DNA of 64,000 nucleotides from positions 186,001 to 250,000 of the forward strand of contig NZ_FNGD01000002.1 in the NCBI RefSeq assembly GCF_900102895.1, given 5' to 3'. The position numbers and the translations under genes were made by a program. This DNA comes from Arthrobacter sp. ov407 (GTDB lineage: Bacteria; Actinomycetota; Actinomycetes; Actinomycetales; Micrococcaceae). The notes under the pieces were generated by a model. It had not been told where the DNA came from. It saw only the letters and a program-made list of their open reading frames with translations, and searched no databases. Positions 7,014-15,274 of the stretch are shown here, in pieces. The stretch's first letter is position 1. Each line of letters opens with the position of its first letter.

Positions 7014-8153
7014 CTAGTGGCCGAAGAAGGTCTCCCGCAACTGGCCGCTGAGCTGGGCGATCTCGGTCAGGAAGCCGTCGTGGCCGATCGGCGCTTCAAT
7101 GATGTGCAGTTCCGGGCTGCCCGGCAGGGCCTCCGCCAGCTGACGGGACTGGGCCGGGAAATAGAGGCGGTCCGAGTCCACGGCCGCCACCAGGAACTCG
7201 GCGGTGGCCGGGGCCAGGGCCTCCGCGAGGCTTCCGCGCCCCCGGCAGACATCGTGGCTCATGAGGGCTTCGGTAATGGCGATGTAGCTGTTCGCGTCGA
7301 AGCGCCGGACCAGCTTGCTGCCCTGGTGGTCCAGGTAGCTTTCCACCTGGTAGCGCCCGCGTCCGGCCAGTGATCCGGCTTCCAGGGGCGCCTCGGACGC
7401 CTGGGCGTTCCGGCCAAACCGGCCGTCCAGTTCGGCTGCGGAGCGGTAGGTGATGTGCGCGATGCGGCGGGCGAGGGCGAGCCCTGCTTCGGGTTCCGGG
7501 CCGCCGTAGTAGTTTCCGCCGTTGAAGTGGGGGTCCTGGCGGATAGCCAGGGTCTGGGCCTGCGCGAAGGCAATCTGTTCGGCGGTGCTGCTGGCGCCGA
7601 CGGAAATCACGGCGCAGCGCCGGACGCGGGCGGGGTAGGTGACGGCCCATTCGAGGGCGCGCGCTCCGCCGAGCGAGCCGCCCAGCACGGCGTACCAGCT
7701 GCCGATGCCCAGGGCGTCGGCCAGCCGCGCCTCGGCGGCGGCCGTGTCACGCAGGGTGACGAGCGGGAACCGCGATCCCCAGGGGCGCCCGTCGGGGCCC
7801 GCGGTGGAGGGTCCCGTGGAACCGTGGCAGCCGCCCAGGATGTTGATCGACACGACGAAGTACTTGTCCGTGTCCACGGGAGCACCGGGGCCGGCGAGCT
7901 GTTCCCACCAGCCGGGCTCGTCGCTGACGCCGCGGGCCACGTGCGTGTCGCCGGTCAGGGCGTGTTCAATGAGGACGGCGTTGGAGGCGTCCGCGTTCAG
8001 GGTCCCCCACGTCTCGTAGGCCAGGACCACATCCGGCAGCGGAATCCCTGATTCGAGCTGCAGGTCACCGATTCTGACGTACTGGACGGTGCCGTCCGGG
8101 TGGCGGGACGGCTTGGTTTCGGGAACACCTGTGCGGGTGACGGCAATCGTCAT
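7014..8153 (-). CDS. metX: Homoserine O-acetyltransferase
   Basis: MetX transfers the acetyl group of acetyl-CoA to homoserine, making O-acetylhomoserine for methionine synthesis. The 379-residue alpha/beta-hydrolase has the nucleophile Ser160 in LGGSLGGARALEW, the oxyanion region ALTGDTHVARG near 65-75, and the late acid and base residues in AVDSDRLYFP and IGHDGFL. The gene sits directly downstream of a SAM-IV riboswitch (8170-8280), so its expression should fall when SAM is plentiful. MetY, which uses its product, is the next gene upstream and has its own riboswitch. Confidence 0.95.
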   Translation of the reverse strand: MTIAVTRTGVPETKPSRHPDGTVQYVRIGDLQLESGIPLPDVVLAYETWGTLNADASNAVLIEHALTGDTHVARGVSDEPGWWEQLAGPGAPVDTDKYFVVSINILGGCHGSTGPSTAGPDGRPWGSRFPLVTLRDTAAAEARLADALGIGSWYAVLGGSLGGARALEWAVTYPARVRRCAVISVGASSTAEQIAFAQAQTLAIRQDPHFNGGNYYGGPEPEAGLALARRIAHITYRSAAELDGRFGRNAQASEAPLEAGSLAGRGRYQVESYLDHQGSKLVRRFDANSYIAITEALMSHDVCRGRGSLAEALAPATAEFLVAAVDSDRLYFPAQSRQLAEALPGSPELHIIEAPIGHDGFLTEIAQLSGQLRETFFGH

Positions 8154-8169
8154 GTGAGGACCTATCTTT

Positions 8170-8280
8170 GCGCTTGCCTGCCGTCAGCTGACCGGCAGGC
8201 CAGGTCTTCACCCGGGGCACCCCGCCGCAAAAGGAGGGTTGCCGGCCAGCAAGCCGGGGCTGTCACTGGCACTCATGACC
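8170..8280 (-). promoter_or_regulatory. SAM-IV riboswitch upstream of metX
   Basis: On the minus strand the leader begins GGTCATGAGTGCCAG, then CCGGCAACCCTCC, then GGGGTGCCCCGGGTGAAGACC, matching the remembered SAM-IV aptamer of actinomycetes. A 3' hairpin (GCCTGCCG and CGGCAGGC, 8176-8200) follows and could be a late aptamer helix or the expression platform. A TAAACT -10 hexamer (8288-8293) sits 7 bases before the aptamer, so transcription probably begins at its first bases. Confidence 0.9.
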
Positions 8281-8345
8281 TAGTACGAGTTTACGAAACA
8301 GGGTGCGGAAATCACGAAGATTGTGACTTCCATGTGACAGCCGGG

Positions 8346-8377
8346 CCATCTGACAGTCCTGCCATCTGACAGTCCTG
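8346..8377. repeat. Two tandem copies of a 16-bp unit
   Basis: CCATCTGACAGTCCTG occurs twice head to tail between the metX promoter and the metY 3' end. No function is apparent. Confidence 0.7.
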
Positions 8378-8411
8378 CGGCCGGCCATCCCGTTCAAGGG
8401 AGACCGGCCGC
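8377..8411 (-). terminator. Hairpin downstream of metY
   Basis: Arms GCGGCCGG and CCGGCCGC enclose a 19-base loop, about 35 bp beyond the metY stop. No clear T-run follows on the minus strand, so this is a probable rather than certain terminator. It would insulate metX from metY and leave each under its own riboswitch. Confidence 0.5.
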
Positions 8412-8444
8412 CGGCAGTCCTGATTACCTAGGCGCTTTGCTTAC

Positions 8445-9761
8445 CTAGGCGGACTTGGCCGCGCGGAATCCGGCGTCGAGGTCCGCGAGGATGTCGTCGA
8501 TGTGCTCCAGGCCCACCGAAAGCCTCACCAGCCCGGGATTCACTCCGGCGATCGTCTGCTGTTCGGGCGAGAGCTGGCTGTGGGTGGTCGACGCCGGGTG
8601 GATCACCAAGGAACGGACATCGCCGATGTTCGCGACGTGCGAGTGCAGTTCGAGGGCATCGACGAACCGCTTGCCGGCCTCGGCTCCCCCGGCGATATTG
8701 AACGCCACGACGGCGCCGGTCCCCTTGGGCCCGTACTTGCGGCCGCGCTCGTACCAGGGGCTGGAGGGCAGCCCGGCATAGGCGACCGATTCGACGTCGC
8801 CCCTTGCCTCGAGCCAGTGCGCCACCTGGGTGGCGTTGGCCACGTGGCGTTCGACGCGCAGGCTGAGCGTTTCGATGCCCTGGGCGATGAGGAAGGCGTT
8901 GAACGGGGACACGGCGGAGCCGAGGTCGCGCAGGAGCTGGACGCGGGCCTTGAGGATGTAGGAAAGGTTCGCGCCCAGTGCGCCGTCCGCGCCGAGATCG
9001 CGAGCGTAGACCAGGCCGTTGTACGTGGGGTCCGGAGTGTTGAAGCCGGGGAAGCGCTCCGGGTCCTTGCCAAAGTCAAAGTTGCCGGAGTCCACGATCA
9101 CGCCGGCGATCGCGGCGCCGTGCCCGCCGAGGTACTTGGTGGCGGAGTGGACCACGATGTCCGCGCCCCACTCGATCGGCCGGATCAGGTACGGGGTGGA
9201 AAGCGTGTTGTCCACGATCAGCGGGACCCCGGCCTCGTGCGCCACACGGGAGATGCCCTCGATGTCCAGAACGTCCTGGCGGGGGTTGGAGACCACTTCG
9301 CCGAAGAAGAGCTTGGTGTTGGGCCGGACGGCGTCCCGCCACTGGTCCAGGTTGTCCGGATCCTCCACGAAGGTCGCGGAGATGCCGAACTTCTTCAGCG
9401 TGTGGGCGAGCAGGTTATAGGTTCCGCCGTAGAGGCTGGGGCTGGCCACCACGTGGTCCCCGGCCTCGGCGATGTTGAGGATCGCGAAGGTCTCGGCGGC
9501 CTGGCCGGAGCTGAGCAGCAGGGCCGCGAGGCCGCCTTCGAGGCTGGCCACGCGCTGCTCGACGGCGTCCTGGGTGGGGTTGCCGATACGGGTGTAGATG
9601 GGGGCGAGTTCGGCGAGCGCGAAGCGGTTCGCGGCGCTTTCGGCGCTTGGGAACACGAACGACGTCGTCTGGTAGATGGGCAGGGAACGCGCGCCGGTGG
9701 CACTGTCCGGCTCCTGGCCGGCGTGGATCTGGCGGGTTTCGAAGGACCAGGCGTTGGACAT
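8445..9761 (-). CDS. metY: O-acetylhomoserine sulfhydrylase (O-acetylhomoserine aminocarboxypropyltransferase)
   Basis: This PLP enzyme makes homocysteine from O-acetylhomoserine and sulfide (direct sulfhydrylation). The 438-residue protein has the Cys/Met metabolism PLP fold. Visible features are the PLP-phosphate-binding SSGQAAETFA near 84-93, Asp184 in LIVDNT, and Schiff-base Lys209 in HSATKYLGGHG. It acts directly after MetX. A SAM-IV riboswitch (9829-9938) lies upstream, with the same promoter-to-aptamer spacing as metX. Both genes therefore respond to the same metabolite through separate transcripts. Confidence 0.95.
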   Translation of the reverse strand: MSNAWSFETRQIHAGQEPDSATGARSLPIYQTTSFVFPSAESAANRFALAELAPIYTRIGNPTQDAVEQRVASLEGGLAALLLSSGQAAETFAILNIAEAGDHVVASPSLYGGTYNLLAHTLKKFGISATFVEDPDNLDQWRDAVRPNTKLFFGEVVSNPRQDVLDIEGISRVAHEAGVPLIVDNTLSTPYLIRPIEWGADIVVHSATKYLGGHGAAIAGVIVDSGNFDFGKDPERFPGFNTPDPTYNGLVYARDLGADGALGANLSYILKARVQLLRDLGSAVSPFNAFLIAQGIETLSLRVERHVANATQVAHWLEARGDVESVAYAGLPSSPWYERGRKYGPKGTGAVVAFNIAGGAEAGKRFVDALELHSHVANIGDVRSLVIHPASTTHSQLSPEQQTIAGVNPGLVRLSVGLEHIDDILADLDAGFRAAKSA

Positions 9762-9828
9762 TGATGCTCCTCAAGAACTGGGCACAGCACCGGCCCGGGC
9801 TTTCGCCCCCGGTCCGGCACAGGCGCCG

Positions 9829-9938
9829 CGCTTGCCTTCCGGCGGGCGCCGGAGGGCCAGGTCTTCACCCGGGGCACCCCACCGCGATACGAGGGTTGCC
9901 GGCCAGCGAGCCGGGGCTGTGCGCTGGCACTCATGACC
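9829..9938 (-). promoter_or_regulatory. SAM-IV riboswitch upstream of metY
   Basis: On the minus strand it begins GGTCATGAGTGCCAGCG, with CCGGCAACCCTCG, GGTGGGGTGCCCCGGGTGA and AGACC following in order, nearly identical to the metX copy. A TACACT hexamer (9946-9951) lies 7 bases before the aptamer. The 3' hairpin (9834-9857) has different bases from the metX copy but the same position. The rest of 9939-10108 holds this promoter and the upstream region of the VOC gene. Confidence 0.9.
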
Positions 9939-10108
9939 TTGCTTCAGTGTAGGAATGCCGGCGGAGCCCTGGATAGCTTTGTGACGAAGATGAAGACGGT
10001 TGCCGTGGCGGCGCCTCCCGGGACGCCGCGCCTGCCGCGCCGGGACATCCCATGACGGTTAGGGGTGCCTAAGCTGAGAGGTCCATCACAAAGTGCCAAG
10101 ATGATGGC

Positions 10109-10747
10109 ATGCGCATGGATCACGTCTCTTACGCCTGTGAACACGATGGCTTGGCAGCCACCACTGAACGTATTGCGTCTGCCCTCGGCGTCGAAGCCGT
10201 GAAGGGTGGAGTGCACCCCCGTTTCGGGACACGCAACATGATTATCCCGCTCGCGGGACACAAGTACTTGGAGGTAGTGGAGGTCCTGAACCACCCGGCC
10301 TCGGACAAGGCACCGTTCGGCCAAGCAGTCCGGGCACGCTCCGAAGCGGGCGGCGGCTGGATGGGCTGGTGCGTCGAGGTTGACGACCTCGTCCCGTTCG
10401 AGGAGCGGCTCGGCCGCGCGGCCGTGAACGGCAACCGCAAGTTTCCCGACGGCCGCGAACTGGTCTGGAAGCAGATCGGAATCCTGGGGCTCATCGCCGA
10501 CCCCCAGGTCCCCTACATGCTCAAGTGGGAGGGCGACCCGGAGCTGCACCCGTCCAACGCCTACGCGAGCGATGTCAAGATGTCCGCGCTGACCATTGCC
10601 GGTTCGGCAGCGCGCGTGACGGAGTGGCTGGGCGAGCCGGTGGAAAAGCCGCTGGAAGACGTCGCCGTGAACTGGATCGCGCCGCACGGTACTCCCGGCA
10701 TCCTCTCTGTCACCTTCGAGACCGCCTCCGGAGCGGTCACGATCTAA
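10109..10747 (+). CDS. VOC-family protein with glyoxalase-like domain
   Basis: The 212-residue protein begins MRMDHVSYACEHDGL, the usual first strand of a vicinal-oxygen-chelate (VOC) module. It continues through GTRNMIIPLAGHKYLEVVEVL, where the metal-ligand His and Glu positions of such folds are expected, and has a second, weaker half. It resembles the glyoxalase-like domain proteins common in actinobacteria. No substrate can be assigned. CAAGAT lies six bases before the ATG, compatible with leaderless transcription. It is followed by a strong bidirectional terminator. Confidence 0.82.
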   Translation: MRMDHVSYACEHDGLAATTERIASALGVEAVKGGVHPRFGTRNMIIPLAGHKYLEVVEVLNHPASDKAPFGQAVRARSEAGGGWMGWCVEVDDLVPFEERLGRAAVNGNRKFPDGRELVWKQIGILGLIADPQVPYMLKWEGDPELHPSNAYASDVKMSALTIAGSAARVTEWLGEPVEKPLEDVAVNWIAPHGTPGILSVTFETASGAVTI

Positions 10748-10768
10748 CGCTCCACCTGTCCCACACTT

Positions 10769-10818
10769 CGGCCGCCATCTCTTAGGTGCCAACGATGTCA
10801 CCCAGGAGATGGCGGCCG
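10769..10818. terminator. Bidirectional hairpin terminator
   Basis: Arms CGGCCGCCATCTC and GAGATGGCGGCCG are perfectly complementary, with an inner GGTG/CACC stem. It sits between the convergent VOC and CPBP genes. Confidence 0.85.
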
Positions 10819-10859
10819 AGATCATTTAAACGCCGGCCGCGGTGTGCCGCGTTCGGTAC

Positions 10860-11627
10860 TCAGCCCAGGCCTACGGCCTTGCCGAACAGGCTGAACCCCA
10901 CAAACGCCACGGTGTCCAGGATGGCGTGCGCGATCACGAGCGGCATCACCCGTTTGGTCCGCGTGTAGAACAGGGCGAAGATGACGCCCATTACCGCGTT
11001 GCCGATGAACGGGCCGAACCCCTGGTACAGGTGGTAGCTGCCGCGGAGCAGGGCGCTGGCGATGATTGCCGCCGGCACGCTCCAGCCCAGTTTTCCGAGC
11101 CTGTCCAGCAGGTACGCCACCACAATTACTTCCTCGACCACCGCGTGCCGGATCGCGGACAGGACCAGTACCGGCACGGTCCACCAGTACGCGTCCAGGG
11201 CGCTGGGGATGATCGACGTCGTGATCCCCAGCGCCCGGCCAGCGGCGTAGAGCCCGAGGGATGGAATGCCGATGAGTGCGGCAAGCCCCAGCCCCTGCAG
11301 GAGGTCCTTGCCGGGCCGGGCGAAGTCGAAGCCGATCTTATGGAACGCCGAGGTTCCGCGCCCTCCGGCCGGCCAGTGTTCGGTGAGGAAGTAGATCACC
11401 AGGGCCACCGGGACCAGCGCGAAGAAGATGTCCAGCATCTGGTAGGTGAGGTCGAAGTATTCGCGCGGGCTCTGCGAACGGTTCAGCGTGGAGGTCCCCT
11501 GGGCCAGCGGCGCCGTGGTCATCTTGTCCAGCAGCTGCACCAGGGAGTAGACCGCGGATTGCCCCAGCGACAACCCCAGGACAATCAACATTTCGAACCG
11601 CAGCCGACGGCGGGAGGGAACCAACAT
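10860..11627 (-). CDS. CPBP-family intramembrane glutamic endopeptidase
   Basis: The 255-residue protein has about seven to eight hydrophobic segments and the CPBP (ABI, CAAX protease and bacteriocin-processing) core. Glu-Glu of motif 1 is in HAVVEEVIVVAYL, motif 2 is in LLRGSYHLYQG, and a late His is in PLVIAHAILD. The usual EExxxR arginine is not in its standard place: the sequence reads EEVIVVAYLLDR. I believe this variant recurs in actinobacterial relatives. I chose ATG 11627; the preceding 51 in-frame residues overlap the promoter of the divergent phosphatase gene. The substrate is unknown. Such proteins act in prenyl-protein processing or immunity-like functions. Confidence 0.85.
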   Translation of the reverse strand: MLVPSRRRLRFEMLIVLGLSLGQSAVYSLVQLLDKMTTAPLAQGTSTLNRSQSPREYFDLTYQMLDIFFALVPVALVIYFLTEHWPAGGRGTSAFHKIGFDFARPGKDLLQGLGLAALIGIPSLGLYAAGRALGITTSIIPSALDAYWWTVPVLVLSAIRHAVVEEVIVVAYLLDRLGKLGWSVPAAIIASALLRGSYHLYQGFGPFIGNAVMGVIFALFYTRTKRVMPLVIAHAILDTVAFVGFSLFGKAVGLG

Positions 11628-11727
11628 GTTTCTATCTTGCCCGCAATTGCCGATAGTTTGCTGGTGCCCACGTGGTACCGGCCGTGCCGGCACGACGTGC
11701 TTTTTGGGAGCCCTATGCTTGGGGACT

Positions 11728-12408
11728 ATGAGTGCGCCCCGGAAAATCATCATGATCCGGCACGGCCAGTCTGCCGCCAATGCCGATACCTCGATCTACA
11801 ACCGTGTTCCGGACTACCGGATCCCGTTGACACCCCTGGGCCTGGAGCAGGCCATCGCGGCCGGGGACGAGGTCCGGCGCCAGCTGGACGGCCGCCCGGT
11901 GTGCGTCTACGTCTCCCCGTACCTGCGCGCCTACCAGACCCTCGAGGCGCTCAACCTCGGCCCGCTCGTGGAGCGGGTGATCGAGGAACCGCGCCTGCGC
12001 GAACAGGACTGGGCGAACTTTCAGATCGCCGGCGACATCGAGGACCAGAAGGAGCTCCGCAACGCCTACGGGCACTTCTTCTACCGCTTCCGCGAGGGCG
12101 AGTCCGGTTCCGATGTGTACGACAGGATTTCTTCCTTCATGGAAACCCTGCACCGCCACTGGTCAAGACCCAGCTATGCCCCGAACGCGTTGTTCGTGAC
12201 GCACGGACTGACCATGCGGCTGTTCTGCATGCGCTGGTTCCACTGGTCGGTGGAATATTTCGAGTCCTTGAACAACCCCGAAAACGCCGAGGTCCGCACC
12301 CTGCTGCGCACAGCGCACGGCAAGTACGAGCTCGACAAGCCCTTCACGCAGTGGGAGAAGAGGCGGGTGGACGAGACCGTCCTGGACGCTCCGCCCATGA
12401 TGTTCTAA
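11728..12408 (+). CDS. Histidine phosphatase family protein (phosphoglycerate mutase-like)
   Basis: The 226-residue protein carries the phosphohistidine motif IIMIRHGQSAAN near residue 10. The second catalytic His is in LFVTHGLTMRLF near residue 155, and a conserved Arg is in YVSPYLRAYQT. These define the histidine phosphatase superfamily but not the substrate. I chose ATG 11728, placing RHGQ close to the N-terminus. A TATGCT hexamer (11714-11719) lies only 8 bases ahead, suggesting a leader of at most two bases. The gene is divergent from the CPBP protease gene. Confidence 0.87.
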   Translation: MSAPRKIIMIRHGQSAANADTSIYNRVPDYRIPLTPLGLEQAIAAGDEVRRQLDGRPVCVYVSPYLRAYQTLEALNLGPLVERVIEEPRLREQDWANFQIAGDIEDQKELRNAYGHFFYRFREGESGSDVYDRISSFMETLHRHWSRPSYAPNALFVTHGLTMRLFCMRWFHWSVEYFESLNNPENAEVRTLLRTAHGKYELDKPFTQWEKRRVDETVLDAPPMMF

Positions 12409-12455
12409 CCGGCTGCAGCCGGATCAGCGAGCCGCTTGGCTAAAGGACGGGCTGA

Positions 12456-13673
12456 CTAACGGACCGCTTGCGCTACGCCGGCCCGCCACACCGCGTGCGT
12501 CAAGGGGATGCCGGGCCGGTAGGCCAGGTGCGTGGCGGAAGGCGCGTTGAGCAGGTGCAGGTCGGCGCGGTGTCCGACGGCGATCGAGCCCACCGCGCGT
12601 TCGCCGTCGAAGTCGTTCCCCGACTCCCGCCCCAGGGCCAGCGCGCCGCCGTAGGTCGCGGCGCGCACCGCCTCATGGACGCTGAGCCGCATCTGCAGCA
12701 CGGCGGTGGTGACGCAGAACGCCATGGAGCTCGTGTAGGACGTGCCGGGGTTGCAGTTGGACGCCAGCGCCAGCTGCACGCCGGCGTCGAGCAGTTCCCG
12801 TCCGGGGGCCAGCGGCTGCCGGGTGGAGAGATCGCAGGCCGGCAGGCAGGTGGCGACCGTGCCCCGCGTGCCGCTACCGCTGGCGGCGTCCCAGCCGGAC
12901 CAGCTGGTGGCGAGGGCGTCGACGTCCGAGGCCGAAAGGTAGTTCACGTGGTCCACGCTCGCGGCGCCGAATTCCACGGCCAGCCGGACACCGGGACCCT
13001 CGCCGAGCTGGTTGCCGTGGACGCGCAGGCCCAGCCCGGCGTCCTTGCAGGCCTGCAGCACCCGGCGGGACTGGTCCTCATTGAAGGCGCCCTGCTCGCA
13101 AAAGACGTCGGCCCAGCGGACATAGGGCCGGACTGCGGTGAGCATCGGCCCGCAGACCAGCTCCGTGTATTCCTCCGCGTCCGTCCCGGCGGGCACGAGG
13201 TGCGCGCCCAGGTAGGTGACCTCGTCCGCCACGGTGGAGGCGATGCGGGCGCTGCGGGCCTCGTTCTCGAGGTCCAGGCCGTAGCCCGTCTTGGTCTCCA
13301 GGTAGGTGGTGCCCTGCGCGACAGCTTCCGCGACCCGGCCCATCGCCAGCCGGGTGAGGTCGAAGTCGCTCGTGCTCCGGGTGGCGCCGGTGGTCACGGC
13401 GATGCCGCCGGCGCTGTAGCTCTGGCCTGCCATCCGGGCCTCGAACTCGGCCGTGCGGTCCCCCGCGAAGATCAGGTGGGTGTGCGAATCGACCCAGCCC
13501 GGCAGGAGCGCCCGGCCGCCGGCGTCCACTCTTTCATCAGCGGCCGGGGCGTCAGCAGCGGGGCCGAGCCAGGAAATCCGCTCCCCCTCGATCACCACGG
13601 CCGCGTCGCGGAGGACGCGGTGTTCCGCGTCTTGGGTCATCAGTTCGGCGATATTGGTGATCAGGGTGCTCAT
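12456..13673 (-). CDS. hutI: Imidazolonepropionase
   Basis: HutI hydrolyses 4-imidazolone-5-propionate to N-formimino-L-glutamate in histidine degradation. The 405-residue amidohydrolase has the metal-binding HTH at residues 64-66 (DSHTHLIFAGDR). It also has the family stretch LETKTGYGLD, a later metal His in LGLRVHGNQLGEG, DHVNYLS, and ASNCNPGTSYTSSM near the C-terminal end. The other hut genes are not in this window. It lies 11 bp downstream of a DauA-like flavoprotein gene on the same strand, so the two are probably co-transcribed. Confidence 0.94.
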   Translation of the reverse strand: MSTLITNIAELMTQDAEHRVLRDAAVVIEGERISWLGPAADAPAADERVDAGGRALLPGWVDSHTHLIFAGDRTAEFEARMAGQSYSAGGIAVTTGATRSTSDFDLTRLAMGRVAEAVAQGTTYLETKTGYGLDLENEARSARIASTVADEVTYLGAHLVPAGTDAEEYTELVCGPMLTAVRPYVRWADVFCEQGAFNEDQSRRVLQACKDAGLGLRVHGNQLGEGPGVRLAVEFGAASVDHVNYLSASDVDALATSWSGWDAASGSGTRGTVATCLPACDLSTRQPLAPGRELLDAGVQLALASNCNPGTSYTSSMAFCVTTAVLQMRLSVHEAVRAATYGGALALGRESGNDFDGERAVGSIAVGHRADLHLLNAPSATHLAYRPGIPLTHAVWRAGVAQAVR

Positions 13674-13684
13674 GGAACCATTCT

Positions 13685-14815
13685 TCAGCGCCGGATGGAC
13701 CAGCGGGTCGCGGCCAGCGCCTCCGCTGTCCGGGATGCCGGACTAGCGTCCCGCGTCGGGGGCACAGCCGAGGCGGCGGCGGACCCCTGACCGGCCAGGA
13801 TCAGCCCGGCGGCCAGTTCCGCGATGCCGGATGAGGTCTGGAATCCGTAGCCGCCCTGGCCGGCGAGCCAGAAGAATCCCGTGGCCTCGGCGTCGAACCC
13901 CATCACGGGGACGCCGTCGGCCGCCTCCGTCCGCAGCCCCGTCCAGGCCGTGCGGACGCCCCGGATCCCGAGCGTCGTGATTGCGTTGAGCCGGGCGATG
14001 AGCCGTTCGATGTCGCCGGGATAGGGTCGGGCGTCCTCGGGGCCGCTGGGCACGTGCTCCGCGGGCGAGATCAGGACCTGGCCGTTGTCGGGCCGGAAGT
14101 AGAAGCTGTCATCGGCCGCCGCCACCATCGGGCAGGCTTCCGGGAGGGGATTCTCGACGTCGACGATCGCCGCGGTGCGCCGGTACGGCTGCAGGCCCAG
14201 CTTCTCGACGCCGCTGAGGACGGCGAGCTCGTCCGCCCAGGCGCCGGCGGCATTGACCACGACGGCGGACTGGAAGCCTTCCTGCCCGGCGCCCAGTTCC
14301 CAGCCGGTGCCGAGGCGCTGGGCCGAATGGACCCTGGCGCCGGTGATGATGTCCACGCCGCCGGCCTCGGCACGGCGCCGGTGGTCCTCGAGCAGCACGG
14401 GGGCGTTGCAGGCGAAGGATCCGGTGTCCAGGCCGGCGGCGCTGAACGAGTCCGGGACAAGGGCCGGGCACAGCTCCAGTGCCTCGGCGTGGCTGATCCG
14501 GTGCATGTGGCCGCTGGCCTCCGCCCGGACGGTGGCGTCGTCCCCGATCAGCATGAAGCTGCGCGGCGTGAGCACAGGTTCCGGGCGTTCGGCGTCCTGG
14601 GCGGCGATGAGGTCCAGCGTCCGCACGGTGAGTTCCTGGACCACGGGCGGCCCGTAGCTGGGAATCAGTTGCCGGGCCGAGCGGGCCGAGGTGTGGTAGG
14701 CCAGGGTCTGCTCGGCTTCGATCAGGGCCACGCTGCATCGTCCGGCCAGGGTGGAGGCAATGGACAGGCCGGCGATACCGCCGCCGACAATTACGACATC
14801 GTAATGAGCTGACAT
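13685..14815 (-). CDS. FAD-dependent amino-acid oxidoreductase, DauA (D-arginine dehydrogenase)-like
   Basis: The 376-residue protein has an N-terminal FAD-binding Rossmann motif VVIVGGGIAGLS and the DAO fold. HTSARSARQLIPSYGP, GLQPYRRTA, DDSFYFRPDNGQVL, TAWTGLRTEAADGVPVMG and GQGGYGFQTS correspond well, from memory, to Pseudomonas D-arginine dehydrogenase. That enzyme oxidises many D-amino acids to 2-oxo acids and passes electrons to the respiratory chain. A D-amino acid dehydrogenase is therefore the best guess; a sarcosine or glycine oxidase-like activity is possible. It is the promoter-proximal gene of the pair with hutI. Its upstream region contains the GGACATGYCC repeat array. Confidence 0.8.
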   Translation of the reverse strand: MSAHYDVVIVGGGIAGLSIASTLAGRCSVALIEAEQTLAYHTSARSARQLIPSYGPPVVQELTVRTLDLIAAQDAERPEPVLTPRSFMLIGDDATVRAEASGHMHRISHAEALELCPALVPDSFSAAGLDTGSFACNAPVLLEDHRRRAEAGGVDIITGARVHSAQRLGTGWELGAGQEGFQSAVVVNAAGAWADELAVLSGVEKLGLQPYRRTAAIVDVENPLPEACPMVAAADDSFYFRPDNGQVLISPAEHVPSGPEDARPYPGDIERLIARLNAITTLGIRGVRTAWTGLRTEAADGVPVMGFDAEATGFFWLAGQGGYGFQTSSGIAELAAGLILAGQGSAAASAVPPTRDASPASRTAEALAATRWSIRR

Positions 14816-14970
14816 GGTCCCATCCTTGCAGATTGCCGCATCAGGCCGCGCCGAGACCTGCGCCCGGGCGAGCGGCGCCGCGGAAAGCGGCGCTTCTGGA
14901 GCGGATCATGCCAGACTCGGCGCAGGATCGTTCCAGGATCGCTAGCGTGCCATATTCATGTTGTGCACCA

Positions 14971-15180
14971 CTGGACATGCCCCTTTCTAGTCCGCACCGC
15001 TGGACATGTCCCCTCGTGGCCGCGTGCCGGCCCGCGACATGCCCTTCCCTGGTCCGCACTACTGGACATGTCCCTCGTTGCGGTGGGCCGGCCCGGGACA
15101 TGCCCTTCGTTGGTCGTGGCCGTTGGACATAGTGGCATTATGTCCAGTCCTAGCTGCCGGAGCTGGGCATGTCCCGCGGA
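14971..15180. repeat. Array of GGACATGYCC-centred repeats (about 30-bp half-units)
   Basis: Between the DauA-like gene and kbl lies an array of imperfect units of about 30 bp that alternate into 61-62 bp units. Each is centred on a self-complementary core. Cores occur near 14973 (GGACATGCCC), 15002 (GGACATGTCC), 15035 (CGACATGCCC), 15064 (GGACATGTCC), 15096 (GGACATGCCC) and 15165 (GGGCATGTCC). A split core, GGACAT...ATGTCC, spans 15125-15145. The surrounding bases (CCCTCGT, GGTCCGCAC, GCCGGCCCG) also recur. It could be a protein-binding array or a decayed repeat family. It makes up most of this 459-bp gene-free region. Confidence 0.85.
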
Positions 15181-15234
15181 CAAGCCCAGCCGGGATGAAC
15201 GAGCAAGGCCGGGGCAGGCCGGATCCCTGGGCTA

Positions 15235-15259
15235 AGGCCGGGCCTGTGGGGCCCGGCCT
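15235..15259 (-). terminator. GC-rich hairpin downstream of kbl
   Basis: Arms AGGCCGGGCC and GGCCCGGCCT with a 5-base loop, 16 bp beyond the kbl stop. There is no clear T-tract on the minus strand. Confidence 0.5.
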
Positions 15260-15274
15260 CAGCGATCAGACCGC

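Noticed and set aside
8170..8280. S-box (SAM-I) riboswitch as the alternative class
   Set aside because: The 5' part (GGTCATGAGTGCCAG) and the GGGGTGCCCCGGGTGA core fit the SAM-IV pattern known from actinomycetes and not the S-box 5' strand; a covariance search would settle it.
14971..15180. CRISPR array
   Set aside because: The units are imperfect, alternate between two half-types and have no unique spacers of uniform length; no cas gene is present.
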